Assembly: GCF_012328925.1 (NCBI RefSeq)
Contig: NZ_JAAXLS010000007.1
Span: 62,001 to 126,000, forward strand
DNA length: 64,000 nucleotides
Origin: Amycolatopsis acididurans
GTDB taxonomy: Bacteria > Actinomycetota > Actinomycetes > Mycobacteriales > Pseudonocardiaceae
Reading direction: 5' to 3'
Below are positions 44,789 through 53,637 of the stretch, in pieces (the first letter of the stretch is position 1; each line of letters opens with the position of its first letter). The notes under the pieces were generated by a model, which was not told the DNA's origin, searched no databases, and was given only the letters and a program-made list of their open reading frames with translations. The position numbers and the translations under genes are program-made.

Positions 44789-45652
44789 ATGGCGAAGCCG
44801 GTGGTCGTCGGCGTGGACGGCTCCAGCACGGCGTTGCGCGCGGTGCGCTGGGCGATGGAGGAGGCACGCCGGCGGGGGGCGGCACTACGTATCGTGCACG
44901 CGGTCGAGCCGCCGGCGTTGCGTTTCACCGGGGGATTCGCCGAGAGCGCGGGCATCGTCACCAAGCTCCGTGCCGAAGGCGAGCGCGTCGTCGCCGAGGC
45001 GGCGGAGGTGGCCGGAGCGCTGCCGCGCGTGACCACCGTGATCCCGGCGGCCGCCGCGCCGAACGCGCTGCTCGCCGAATCCGCCACGGCCCAACTCGTG
45101 GTACTCGGGGCGACGGGGCACCACGCGTTTCCCGCCCTGCTGGTGGGCGCCGTGCCCGCGGTCGTCGTCGCGCACGCGCACTGCGCGGTCGCGGTGGTGC
45201 GGGGTGTGGAACAGGCCGCGTCCGCGCCCGTGGTCATGGGCATCGACGGCGGCCCGTACTCGACGGCCGTGATCGCGGCCGCGTTCGAGGAAGCCGCCCG
45301 GCGTGACGTGCGGCTGATCGCGGTGCATTCGTGGAGTGACGCCGACCTGGAACGCTTCGCGGGCCCGGCGCGGCCGTACTTCGGCTGGGAACCCGTCGCC
45401 GAGGCCGAACGCCGGTTGCTGGCCGAGAACCTGGTCGGCTGGCAGGAAAAGTACCCCGACGTGGCGGTGGACCGCGTGGCCGTGCGTGACCGGCCGCGGC
45501 ATCTTCTGCTGGAGTGGAGCAAAAAGGCACAACTGGTCGTCGTCGGCAAGCGCGGCCGCGGCGGCTTTGCCGGGCTGCTGCTGGGATCCACCAGCCAGGC
45601 GCTGATCAGTCATGCGCACAGCCCGGTCCTCGTGGTGCACCGGTTGCGGTAA
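44789..45652 (+). CDS. tandem-domain universal stress protein
   Basis: 287 aa, two UspA domains. Domain 1 (residues 1-145): VVVGVDGSSTALRAVRWAM and the weaker LVVLGATGHHAFPALLVGAV. Domain 2 (150-287): VVMGIDGGPYSTAVIAAAFE and LVVVGKRGRGGFAGLLLGST, the full ATP-binding GxxGx9GS pattern. Two-domain USPs are typical members of actinobacterial hypoxia regulons. The start follows GAAGGAGGCGGCACG. Domain 1 lacks a clean ATP loop, so only domain 2 may bind ATP. Confidence 0.92.
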   Translation: MAKPVVVGVDGSSTALRAVRWAMEEARRRGAALRIVHAVEPPALRFTGGFAESAGIVTKLRAEGERVVAEAAEVAGALPRVTTVIPAAAAPNALLAESATAQLVVLGATGHHAFPALLVGAVPAVVVAHAHCAVAVVRGVEQAASAPVVMGIDGGPYSTAVIAAAFEEAARRDVRLIAVHSWSDADLERFAGPARPYFGWEPVAEAERRLLAENLVGWQEKYPDVAVDRVAVRDRPRHLLLEWSKKAQLVVVGKRGRGGFAGLLLGSTSQALISHAHSPVLVVHRLR

Positions 45653-45661
45653 GTTGCGATC

Positions 45662-46162
45662 ATGGGGGCCGCACGTCTGAGAACCGGCATCATCGCGGGT
45701 TATGCCGCCGTCGTGGTCGGCCTGGTCTACGCGGCGTTCAGCCTGTACTGGACCCTCGGGGGCACCGCACTGCTCGACACCGTCGGCGGCGAGGTCGGTG
45801 ATCTCGCCCGCCGTGGCGGTACCGCGGCGTTCGCCCTCGGCCTGGGCGCCACGCTGCTCAAGGTGGCCGGCTGCGGCCTGTGCTACCTGCTCGTGCGCAC
45901 CAGGGGACGGGTGCGCTGGGTGCTGGTGCCGGCCGCGCTGGGCGGCTGCCTGCTGATCGTCTACGGCGGTGTGCTCGTCGCGGTCGGCGCGCTCGTGCTC
46001 ACCGGCGCGGTCGAGCCGGACTCGGCCGTCGACTGGACGGCACTGCGCTGGCACGTGGCGATCTGGGACCTGTGGTTCCTGGTGTGGGGCATCCTGCTGA
46101 CGACGACGACGGTCGCGTTCCGCCGTCAGTCCTTTGTGGACGTGCCCGCGAGCCACGGATAG
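45662..46162 (+). CDS. DUF3995-like four-TM membrane protein
   Basis: 166 aa. TM helices: IIAGYAAVVVGLVYAAFSLYW, AFALGLGATLLKVAGCGLCYL, LVPAALGGCLLIVYGGVLVA, and HVAIWDLWFLVWGILLTTTT. The YAAFSLYWTLGGTALLDTVGG start and RWHVAIWDLWFLVWG end are features of DUF3995. Start is 9 bp after the USP gene. It overlaps the NTF2-like gene tail to tail by 37 bp. Function unknown. Confidence 0.8.
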   Translation: MGAARLRTGIIAGYAAVVVGLVYAAFSLYWTLGGTALLDTVGGEVGDLARRGGTAAFALGLGATLLKVAGCGLCYLLVRTRGRVRWVLVPAALGGCLLIVYGGVLVAVGALVLTGAVEPDSAVDWTALRWHVAIWDLWFLVWGILLTTTTVAFRRQSFVDVPASHG

Positions 46163-46602
46163 CGCGCGGTGTCGCGGCCCGCGTAGTCGGGATCGAGGTA
46201 GATGAACACGCGCTGGATCTTCCAGTCGCGGATCTCGAACACGTCACACCACCGGCCCGCACCCCACTCGGGCACGCCGGCGCGCCACGCCCCGTCCTGG
46301 TGCTCGCCGTGGCTGGTGCCCTCCGCGACGAGCGTGTCGGAACCGGAGAAGATCCAGTTGAAGCTCGCGTAGTCGTGCCTGATCGAGCGCAGGGTCGCGC
46401 CGACGTCACCGAAGAGCTTGCCGATCTCCGCTCTGCCGGTGGCCAGCCCCCATTTCGGGAAGTACACCTGCGCGTCCTCGGCGAACAGATCGAGGATCGC
46501 GCCGCCCGTACTGGTCACGCCGCCGTTGTCGAACGCCTTGAGGTATTCCAGCGCGACCGATTTGCGCTGTTCATCGGTCATTGTCTGGGTGGTGAGCGCC
46601 AT
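46126..46602 (-). CDS. NTF2-like/SnoaL nuclear-transport-factor family protein
   Basis: 158 aa from ATG 46602. The cone-shaped NTF2-like fold is suggested by ALEYLKAFDNGG, ILDLFAEDAQVYFPKWG, GRAEIGKLF, TLVAEGTSHGEHQDGAWR, and the terminal WKIQRVFIYLDPDYAGRD. Pocket residues (Asp, His) are compatible with an enzyme but no specific activity is evident. The upstream region has no convincing site beyond a weak half-palindrome near 46623. Confidence 0.87.
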   Translation of the reverse strand: MALTTQTMTDEQRKSVALEYLKAFDNGGVTSTGGAILDLFAEDAQVYFPKWGLATGRAEIGKLFGDVGATLRSIRHDYASFNWIFSGSDTLVAEGTSHGEHQDGAWRAGVPEWGAGRWCDVFEIRDWKIQRVFIYLDPDYAGRDTARYPWLAGTSTKD

Positions 46603-46672
46603 TGCCGGCTCCTTCCGCGCACGCGGGACCCGAAAGTGCATAATGCCGCGCCGCGGTGGGTACGCACCAGCC

Positions 46673-46918
46673 ATGACGAAGGTGACCGCGGCCGACCTGG
46701 AGGTTCTGCTCGCTTCCACGGACGGCACGAAGATCGTGCTGGAGGGCGGCCGGCTGACGGTCGTCCCGCCGGAGAGCCGGCCCGCCCACGACGGCGCGCT
46801 GACCGTGGCGACCCGGGAGGAGCTGCGGCGCCGCATAGGGGAGGCCCAGGCCGACCAACGGATGCTGGAGGAGCAGGCCGAGATCCTCAACACCGAGATC
46901 TCCACGCTCGGCGCATGA
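46673..46918 (+). CDS. small coiled-coil protein
   Basis: 81 aa, MTKVTAADLEVLLASTDG at the N terminus and a strongly helical C-terminal half with heptad-like REELRRRIGEAQADQRMLEEQAEIL. No TM or signal. No family recognised. It is divergent from the NTF2-like gene and 55 bp upstream of the Fe-S gene; it may share their promoter. Confidence 0.65.
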   Translation: MTKVTAADLEVLLASTDGTKIVLEGGRLTVVPPESRPAHDGALTVATREELRRRIGEAQADQRMLEEQAEILNTEISTLGA

Positions 46919-46973
46919 GCGCCCGAGTTGTGCGTGCCGCCGCGATGGCCTACCACTGAAGGTGGAGGCATCG

Positions 46974-47993
46974 ATGATCGACGAGCACAGCCTGTACGGA
47001 CGGCTCGATGATCCGGCGGCCGACGCCGGGTACGACGAGCACCCGCCACGCGTCGGCTTCTTCACCGACACCTCGGTGTGCATCGGCTGCAAGGCCTGTG
47101 AAGTGGCCTGCAAGGAATGGAACCTGGTGCCCGACGACGGGTTCAACCTGCTGGGCATGTCCTTCGACAACACCGGCTCGCTGGGTGCCGACACGTGGCG
47201 GCACGTCGCCTTCGTCGAGCAGACCCGCCCGCTGGGCGGGCAGAATCCCGGCCTGGCGGGGCTGCCGCTCGGCCCGTCGGGCACGCGGTCCTCTGCGGAG
47301 GTGGTCGGTTCGGCGCTGGCGCTGGCCGAGCGGGGCGGCGGGGAACTGGGCACGACGCCGGTCGATCTGGGGCTGCCCTCGTTCGAACCGCCGGGCGCGG
47401 CCACCGGGGCCGAGGCGCGGACCGATTTCCGCTGGCTGATGAGTTCGGATGTGTGCAAGCACTGCACGCACGCCGGCTGCCTGGACGTGTGCCCGACCGG
47501 CGCGTTGTTCCGCACCGAGTTCGGCACGGTGGTGGTGCAGGAGGACATCTGCAACGGGTGCGGCTACTGCGTTTCCGGCTGCCCGTACGGCGTGATCGAC
47601 CGGCGTGAGGACGACGGGCGGGCCTGGAAGTGCACGCTGTGTTACGACCGGCTCCGTGACGGTCTGGAACCCGCGTGCGCCAAGGCGTGTCCGACGGATT
47701 CCATCCAGTTCGGGCCGCTGGACGAGCTGCGGGAGCGCGCCGCGCGGCGGGTCGAGGAGCTGCACGGCGCGGGTGTGGCCGAGGCGCGGCTGTACGGCCA
47801 CGATCCCGACGACGGGGTCGGCGGTGACGGGGCGTTCTTCCTGCTGCTGGACGAGCCGGAGGTGTACGGCCTGCCCCCGGATCCGGTGGTGCCGACACGC
47901 GATCTGAAGTCGATGTGGAAGTTCGCCGGCATGGCGGCCTCGGCGTTCGTCGCGGCGGCGGTGTCCTCGTTCCTCGGACGGAGCAAGCGATGA
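46974..47993 (+). CDS. four-cluster 4Fe-4S electron-transfer subunit (FdnH/HybA/PhsB type)
   Basis: 339 aa, four Cys clusters: CIGCKACEVACKEW, CKHCTHAGCLDVCPTG, CNGCGYCVSGCPYG and CTLCYDR with CAKACPT. This is the formate dehydrogenase-N/hydrogenase-2 beta-subunit pattern. The last ~30 residues contain a TM anchor (FAGMAASAFVAAAVSSFLG). ATG 46974 has GGTGGAGG upstream; GTG 46962 is possible. Coupled by ATGA to the NrfD gene. No molybdopterin catalytic subunit or twin-arginine partner is in the window. Confidence 0.93.
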   Translation: MIDEHSLYGRLDDPAADAGYDEHPPRVGFFTDTSVCIGCKACEVACKEWNLVPDDGFNLLGMSFDNTGSLGADTWRHVAFVEQTRPLGGQNPGLAGLPLGPSGTRSSAEVVGSALALAERGGGELGTTPVDLGLPSFEPPGAATGAEARTDFRWLMSSDVCKHCTHAGCLDVCPTGALFRTEFGTVVVQEDICNGCGYCVSGCPYGVIDRREDDGRAWKCTLCYDRLRDGLEPACAKACPTDSIQFGPLDELRERAARRVEELHGAGVAEARLYGHDPDDGVGGDGAFFLLLDEPEVYGLPPDPVVPTRDLKSMWKFAGMAASAFVAAAVSSFLGRSKR

Positions 47994-48901
47994 CCTCGGA
48001 CTACCAGTCCTACTACGGGCGGGCCGTGCTGAAATCGCCGGTGTGGGAGTGGATGATCCCGGCGTATCTGTTCACCGGCGGGCTCTCCGCGGCCTCGGCC
48101 ATGCTCGGGGCGGGTGCGGATCTGACCGGGAAGCCCACGTTGCGGCGCGTGAGCAGGCTGGGTGCGCTGGGCAGCCTGGTCGCGAGCACCGGCCTGCTGA
48201 TCGGGGACCTCGGCCGCCCGGCGCGGTTCCACCACATGCTGCGGGTGGCCAAGCCGAGCTCACCGATGAGTGTGGGTACCTGGATTCTCCTGGGCTTCGG
48301 TCCGCCTGCCGGCGTCGCCGCGGTGGCCGAGCTGATGCCACGACGCAGCTGGCCGGGCCGCATCGTCCGCCCCTTCGCGCGGCCCGCGGGTCTCGCCGCG
48401 GCCGGTGTCGCGCCCGGACTGGCGTCCTACACGGCGGTGCTGTTGTCGCAGACCGCGGTCCCGGCCTGGCACGAAGCGCATCCCTACCTGCCGTTCGTGT
48501 TCACCGGTTCGGCCGCGGCCAGTGGGGCAGGCCTGGGCATGGCGCTGGCCCCGGTACGCGAGGCCGGTCCCGCGCGGCGGCTGGCGGTGGCCGGCGTCGC
48601 GCTGGAGACGGCGGCGTCGCGGCTGATGGACAAGCGGCTGGGGCTGGTGCGCGAGACCTACCGCAACCCCAAGCGACGGCTGGCGGAGGCCCTGTCCGTG
48701 GGTGGGGCGGCGGGCACCCTCCTGGCCCGGCGCAGCCGCACCGCCGCGGTGCTGTCCGGCCTGGCGCTGCTGGCGGGAAGCGCGTTGCAGCGCTTCGGCA
48801 CCTTCGAGGCGGGCGTGCAGTCCACCCGCGACCCGAAATACGTGGTCGTGCCGCAGCGAGAGCGCCTGCAGGCGAAGGCGCAGCCCGAGATGGCCAGGTG
48901 A
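47990..48901 (+). CDS. NrfD/PsrC-type membrane quinol-binding subunit
   Basis: 303 aa, about eight hydrophobic segments, with YLFTGGLSAASAMLGAG and GLLIGDLGRPARFHHMLRV at the start, MSVGTWILLGFGPPAGVAAV in the middle, and LPFVFTGSAAASGAGLGMAL in the second half. The PxxxFTGGL and GDLGRPARF motifs are NrfD hallmarks. It transfers electrons between the quinone pool and the Fe-S subunit encoded upstream. The catalytic partner is elsewhere or lost. Confidence 0.92.
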   Translation: MTSDYQSYYGRAVLKSPVWEWMIPAYLFTGGLSAASAMLGAGADLTGKPTLRRVSRLGALGSLVASTGLLIGDLGRPARFHHMLRVAKPSSPMSVGTWILLGFGPPAGVAAVAELMPRRSWPGRIVRPFARPAGLAAAGVAPGLASYTAVLLSQTAVPAWHEAHPYLPFVFTGSAAASGAGLGMALAPVREAGPARRLAVAGVALETAASRLMDKRLGLVRETYRNPKRRLAEALSVGGAAGTLLARRSRTAAVLSGLALLAGSALQRFGTFEAGVQSTRDPKYVVVPQRERLQAKAQPEMAR

Positions 48902-48906
48902 GCACA

Positions 48907-48933
48907 CCCGCGTGAGCCACGCGGGTGGCTCAC
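48907..48933. terminator. bidirectional terminator with two alternative hairpins
   Basis: CCCGCGT-GAGCC-ACGCGGG (48907-48925) and GTGAGCCAC-GCGG-GTGGCTCAC (48912-48933) are both perfect stems that share bases and cannot form together. They lie between the NrfD and LuxR stops, and the second includes the LuxR stop codon. Confidence 0.6.
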
Positions 48934-51647
48934 TTCACGATCGCCGTCAGTTCCACCCGGGAGCGGATCCCCAGCTTCGCGAAGATGTTGCGCAGATGGT
49001 GGTCGACCGTGCGGGGGCTGAGGAACAGCTGGGCCGCGATCTCCTTGTTCGTCGCGCCTTCGGCCACCAGGCGGGAGATGTGCGCCTGCTGGGGTGTCAG
49101 CCCGGCGATCGCGGCGGGTTCGCCGGTTTCCACGGTCTCCCCGGCCGCCCGCAGTTCCGCGCGGGCGCGGTCGGCCCAGTAAGCCGCTTCGTAGCTTTGG
49201 AAAATCTGCCACGCCTGGCGCAGATGCTCCCGCGCGGCAAGGGGTTTGCGTGCCCGCCGCAGCCGTTCGCCGTAGAACAGTTCCGTTTTGGCGCGCTCGA
49301 ACGGGCGGTCGGCGTCGCGGTGCAGGCGCAGCGCGTCCCCGAACAGCTCGTGAGCCTCCTCGTCGTCATCGGCCAGCAGCGCCTGGCAGCGCAGCGACAG
49401 CGCGAGCTGGGCGGGATCGCGTGTCGCACGGGCCCACGCGTCGAAGGTCTCGACGGTACGGGCGGCCACGTCGCGTTCGCCGCAGCGTGCCGCGGCCTCC
49501 ACGAGCTGGGGCGTGGCCATCACCCGGACGACCGGGTTCGCGCTCCTGGCGACGGTCCGCAGCTTCGCCAGCGCGTCCGCGGGCCGGTCTTCGTTGAGGT
49601 CGAGGCATGCCAGCGCCCACGTGCCCATCGCCCGCCGCGGCGCCAGCCCGCGTTCGGCCGCCTCCTCCGCCGCGCTGTCCAGGCGCCGCATGGTGGTCTC
49701 CTTGTCACCTTGCAGGGCGGCGACCAGCGCGAGCAGGGTCAGGTGGTTGATCACGCAGTTGTGCTGCCCGGCGGCCTTGGCGAAGCGAAGCCCGTCGCCT
49801 GCCGCCGACATCGCGGGCCCGTGCCGGTCGAGCCGCACCGAGGCGGTCGCGAGCAGCTCCAGCGCCCACGGCGTGAGCGTCGAACTGCCGTCGGCCAGCG
49901 CGGCGTTGACCCCGGCCGCGGCCAGTTCGGCCGCCCGTTCGTCGTCACCGGCGACCAGCGCGGCGATGCTCGCCCATGTCTTCGCCGAGCATCCGGACAG
50001 CTCCGCGCCCAGTGCCATCACCCGGCGCAGCGGCTCCCGGGCCTGCTCGTGCCGTTCCCGCAGAGTCGCCGACAGACCGTCGAAGTAATCGAGCATCAGA
50101 TGCGGCAGCGGCGGCTGCCCGGGCGCGCCGAGGGCGCCGGCGAGCCGCGCGATCTCGCAGAAGCCGGCGTAGTCACCGGCGGCGCAACTGGCTTCGCCCG
50201 CGCGCATCAATGCGGTGAGCGCGAGCTGGCGGTCCGGGCCGGCGAGCGCGGCCGCGGCGTCCAGCAGGCTCCGGTGCCCGGCGGCGGGAGCACCGTCGCG
50301 CAGTTCGATCTCGCCGCGGAGCAGATCGGCGAGCCCGCGCACGGTCGCGTCGGCGGTGAGCGGCCGCACGCGCCGCAGCAGGGTGCGGCTCTGCCGGGCC
50401 GCGCCGGTCAGCCAGTAGTCGCGCGAGGCGTTGAGCAGCCGCAGCGCCTTGACGTTCGGGTCGGGCGTGAGGTCGGCGGCGAGATGGTAGGCGCGGGAGG
50501 AGGACGCGTGATCCCTCGATCTTCGCGCGCCCGCCGCGGCCCGGTCGAGTTCGCCCGCGAGTTCCCGGTTCGGACGCGCGCTGATCGCGGCACGGTGCGT
50601 CAGTGCGCGCAACGGATCGTCCAGCAGTTCCGCCAGCAGCCGGTGCGTCGCGTGGCGTTCGGCGAGCGGATCGTCGGCGTACAGGCAGGACCGGACCAGC
50701 TCGCTCGGCGCCGCGAGCACCTCGCCGTTGTCGGCGATGAGTCCCGATCCGGTCGCCTCGGCGAGCGCCTCGAGCGCGATTCCCGCTTCGGTGGCCGCGC
50801 GCATCACCGTGCTCACTTCGATCTCCTCGCCGGCGACGACGAGCCGCACGAGCCGTCGCGCGTCGGAAGAGAGCCCGGCGAAGCGCTCCCGCAACCGTGC
50901 GCGGAACCGGCTTCGCGCGGGCAGCGCGGCCGGCGGCGGTGCGGTCCCGGCGCGTTGTCCCGCGGTCAGTGAGCCGGCGAGTTCGACCAGCGCGAGAGGG
51001 TTGCCGGATGCCAGCGCGATCATCTGGTCCGCGAGGTCCTCGGGCAGTCCTTCCGGCACCTGTTCGGCGAGCAGTGCGCGGCTCGCGCCTTCGCCGAGCG
51101 GCGCCAGCCGCACCGACGAAAGTCCGTTCGCCTCCGGTGAACTTGTGGCGAGTATGAGCGCGATTGGTTGCCCGGTAACGCGTCTGGCCGCGAACAGCAG
51201 TGCTTCGCGTGATTCCGCGTCCAGCCACTGTGCGTCATCCACACAACACAGCAACGGCTGCTCGCGCGCGGCTTCGACGAGGACGGCGGTGACCGCGGAT
51301 CCGATCGAGAAAGCGCTTTCAGTGTCGGATTTCCCTGTGCTGTTGGAAAAATCACAGCCCACGATGTCCGCCAGTGCCGGTGGTATCCGGTCCAGCCTGC
51401 TGACCAGCGGAGTCAGCAATTGGCTCAGTCCGCTGAAGGAAAGCGCTTTCTCGGTGGGCGCGGCGTCGATCCCGGCGAAACCGAAACCGGCCGCGTCGGC
51501 GCGAACGGCGGTCAACAGAGCCGTTTTTCCCAGGCCAGGCTCGCCGATCAGCTCGAGCGAGCCGCCTTCCCCGGCTTCGGCTCGCCGCACAAGTTGGGCC
51601 AAATGGCGCAGCTCTTCGTTGCGACCACACAGATTTCCCACGCGCAT
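48930..51647 (-). CDS. large ATP-binding LuxR-family (LAL) regulator
   Basis: 905 aa from ATG 51647. An N-terminal AAA/STAND module has RNEELRHLAQLVRRAEAG and Walker A LIGEPGLGKTALL; LLCCVDDAQWLDAESREAL is the Walker B region. A long TPR-like helical middle follows (residues ~380-830). The C-terminal LuxR HTH is GLTPQQAHISRLVAEGATN then SPRTVDHHLRNIFAKLG. LAL proteins control secondary metabolism or carbon use. The neighbouring target is unclear; a PucR regulator is divergent. Confidence 0.93.
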   Translation of the reverse strand: MRVGNLCGRNEELRHLAQLVRRAEAGEGGSLELIGEPGLGKTALLTAVRADAAGFGFAGIDAAPTEKALSFSGLSQLLTPLVSRLDRIPPALADIVGCDFSNSTGKSDTESAFSIGSAVTAVLVEAAREQPLLCCVDDAQWLDAESREALLFAARRVTGQPIALILATSSPEANGLSSVRLAPLGEGASRALLAEQVPEGLPEDLADQMIALASGNPLALVELAGSLTAGQRAGTAPPPAALPARSRFRARLRERFAGLSSDARRLVRLVVAGEEIEVSTVMRAATEAGIALEALAEATGSGLIADNGEVLAAPSELVRSCLYADDPLAERHATHRLLAELLDDPLRALTHRAAISARPNRELAGELDRAAAGARRSRDHASSSRAYHLAADLTPDPNVKALRLLNASRDYWLTGAARQSRTLLRRVRPLTADATVRGLADLLRGEIELRDGAPAAGHRSLLDAAAALAGPDRQLALTALMRAGEASCAAGDYAGFCEIARLAGALGAPGQPPLPHLMLDYFDGLSATLRERHEQAREPLRRVMALGAELSGCSAKTWASIAALVAGDDERAAELAAAGVNAALADGSSTLTPWALELLATASVRLDRHGPAMSAAGDGLRFAKAAGQHNCVINHLTLLALVAALQGDKETTMRRLDSAAEEAAERGLAPRRAMGTWALACLDLNEDRPADALAKLRTVARSANPVVRVMATPQLVEAAARCGERDVAARTVETFDAWARATRDPAQLALSLRCQALLADDDEEAHELFGDALRLHRDADRPFERAKTELFYGERLRRARKPLAAREHLRQAWQIFQSYEAAYWADRARAELRAAGETVETGEPAAIAGLTPQQAHISRLVAEGATNKEIAAQLFLSPRTVDHHLRNIFAKLGIRSRVELTAIVK

Positions 51648-51768
51648 ACCGACAGTGTTGCTCTTTGGTAACGGTAAGGGAAGGGACTGGCGATTTTGCC
51701 GATGCAGACGCCTGGTGATCGCACACAAGATGCGACACCCGATCCCGTTTGAGATCAGGAGAAGGTGG

Positions 51769-52977
51769 ATGCACGCTGGAAATGTGGTGGTGGAGGGTGG
51801 TCGGTTGGCCGCGATGGATGAGCGAAGACGCAGACTGGGAGTGTTGCTGCGGCCTGAGCTGCCGAGCCTTGTGGACGAGATCGTCCGCGAGATCCGTCGC
51901 GCGGTGCCGGAGTACGGCCGCACGCCCGAGGAAGCCAATGGCGCGCAACTCCGCGACCGTGTCGACTACGCCGCACGGCTTTTCCTTGATCTACTGGAGT
52001 TTCCGCAGCTGGACCGCGCCGACGCGGAGCGGACGTTCCTGGGCATCGGGCGCGCCGAAGGACACGCGGGCCGCACGCTCGATCACGTGCACGCCGCGCT
52101 GCGTGTCGGTGGCCGCGTCGCGTGGCGGCGCATCGCGAAGGTGGAACGGCAGCGCGGGCTGACCGCGGTGGACGTGTCGTGGCTGGCCGACCGGCTGTTC
52201 GTCTTCCTCGACGAACTGGCCGCGCTGGCTACCCGTGGCTATCGCGAGGCGCGGTCCAAGGCCGACGACGCGGGCCGCGGTATGCGCCGTCGTTTGCTGC
52301 AGCTCATCGTCAAACGGCCGCCCGCACAGCCTTCGGCGATCACCGATCTGGCCCGCGGCGCCGCGTGGATCGTGCCCGAGCAGTGCGCGCTCGTCGCGGT
52401 GCACGTCGGCCAGTTGCGCACGGAACCCGCGCTGGACACGGACATCCTCGCCGACCTGCGCGATCCCGAACCCTGCCTGCTGGTGCCTGCGCCGGTGAAC
52501 ACCGAACGGCTGCAACGGCTCTCGGCCGCGTTCCACGGTGCGCGGCTGGCGATCGGGCCGACGGTGCCGTTCGCCGAAGCCGCGTCGTCGCTGCGCTGGG
52601 CCCGGCAGGCGGTGCGTCTGGTGGACGAGGGCGTGCTGCCCGACATGCCGGTGACGCTGTGCGCCGATCACTGGTCGACGCTGTGGCTGCTCGGCGATCC
52701 GGGGCTGCTCAAACAGGTCACCCGGCGGCGGCTGACACCGCTGAACACGTTTCCCGCCAAACAGCGGGCGCGGCTGGCGGGCACCCTGTTCGCGTGGCTG
52801 CAGGCGCAGGGCAACGTGCAGGAGACGGCGGCGAAGCTGAACGTGCATCCGCGTACGGTGCGGTACCGGATGCGCCAGGTCGACGAGGCGTTCGGCGATG
52901 ACCTGCACGATCCGACGGCGCGATTCGAGATCGAGGCCGCACTACGGGCACTGCGGCTCAAAGGCGCGGCCTACTGA
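51769..52977 (+). CDS. PucR/CdaR-type transcriptional regulator
   Basis: 402 aa from ATG 51769 with AGGAGA about 6 bp upstream. Residues 20-160 are helical with PELPSLVDEIVREIRRAVPEY. A degenerate GGDEF-like middle (170-310) is followed by the PucR HTH: LFAWLQAQGNVQETAAKL then NVHPRTVRYRMRQVDEAFG. Such regulators usually activate nearby catabolic genes; none is adjacent here. An ATG at 51814 is a shorter start option. Confidence 0.9.
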   Translation: MHAGNVVVEGGRLAAMDERRRRLGVLLRPELPSLVDEIVREIRRAVPEYGRTPEEANGAQLRDRVDYAARLFLDLLEFPQLDRADAERTFLGIGRAEGHAGRTLDHVHAALRVGGRVAWRRIAKVERQRGLTAVDVSWLADRLFVFLDELAALATRGYREARSKADDAGRGMRRRLLQLIVKRPPAQPSAITDLARGAAWIVPEQCALVAVHVGQLRTEPALDTDILADLRDPEPCLLVPAPVNTERLQRLSAAFHGARLAIGPTVPFAEAASSLRWARQAVRLVDEGVLPDMPVTLCADHWSTLWLLGDPGLLKQVTRRRLTPLNTFPAKQRARLAGTLFAWLQAQGNVQETAAKLNVHPRTVRYRMRQVDEAFGDDLHDPTARFEIEAALRALRLKGAAY

Positions 52978-52993
52978 GCTACCGTGCGGTCTC

Positions 52994-53359
52994 ATGCAAG
53001 ACAAACCCCGCTGGTACGAGGAAGGCGAAGAGCCGGACTACCGGTTCACGCTCGCGAACGAACGGACCTTCCTGGCCTGGTTGCGCACCGGGCTCGCGCT
53101 GCTGGCGGGCGCGGTCGCGCTGGCGCAGTTCGTGCCGCCGTTCCCGATCAAGGGCCTGCACATCACGCTCGCGGCGGTGCTGACCGTGACCGGCACGGTG
53201 CTGACCGCCTTCTCCTATCGGCGGTGGGCACACGTGCAGCGCGCGATGCGGCACGGGAAGGCGCTGCCGATGACGTGGCTGCCGTTCGCGATCGGCTGGG
53301 CCACCGCGGCGGGTGGCGTCGCCGTACTCAGTCTCGTGCTGTCGCATTTCCGTGGCTGA
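52994..53359 (+). CDS. DUF202 (YidH-like) membrane protein
   Basis: 121 aa, three TM helices: TGLALLAGAVALAQFVPPF, ITLAAVLTVTGTVLTAFS, and LPFAIGWATAAGGVAVLSLVL. The RFTLANERTFLAWLRTGLAL signature is diagnostic for DUF202. Overlaps the second DUF202 gene by 8 bp. DUF202 pairs are common; related VTC-fused domains bind polyphosphate machinery in yeast, but the bacterial role is open. Confidence 0.9.
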   Translation: MQDKPRWYEEGEEPDYRFTLANERTFLAWLRTGLALLAGAVALAQFVPPFPIKGLHITLAAVLTVTGTVLTAFSYRRWAHVQRAMRHGKALPMTWLPFAIGWATAAGGVAVLSLVLSHFRG

Positions 53360-53636
53360 CCGGGATCCGGGCCTGCAGCCCGAACGCACTGCGCTCGCAT
53401 GGCAGCGAACGGCGTTGGCGGCGGCCGTGGTGGCGGTGCTCATGACGCGCACCGGAGTGATTCACCGGTCGGTGCCGGACCTGCTCGCGGCGGCGTGCGC
53501 GGCCACCGCCGTCGTGCTCGCCGTGCTGGCCTCGCGAACCGTGCGCGCCACGGTCGCGCCGCGCAAGCTGCTGTGGAGCGTGACGGTGGCGGTCGTCGGC
53601 GCGGGGGTGTTCGTGACCGTGGGGCTGTTCGTGTGA
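53352..53636 (+). CDS. second DUF202 membrane protein
   Basis: 94 aa from GTG 53352. The motif LQPERTALAWQRTALAAAV is the second-type DUF202 signature. Three hydrophobic segments follow, the last LLWSVTVAVVGAGVFVTVGL. Coupled to the upstream DUF202 gene by an 8-bp overlap, so the two probably form a hetero-oligomer. It converges with the GntR gene, with 1 bp between stops. Confidence 0.87.
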   Translation: MADRDPGLQPERTALAWQRTALAAAVVAVLMTRTGVIHRSVPDLLAAACAATAVVLAVLASRTVRATVAPRKLLWSVTVAVVGAGVFVTVGLFV

Positions 53637-53637
53637 C

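Noticed and set aside
46619-46640. Second DosR-like box near the NTF2-like gene
   Set aside because: Only the CGAAAGT half matches; the GGG and CCC arms do not align with the 14-bp core.
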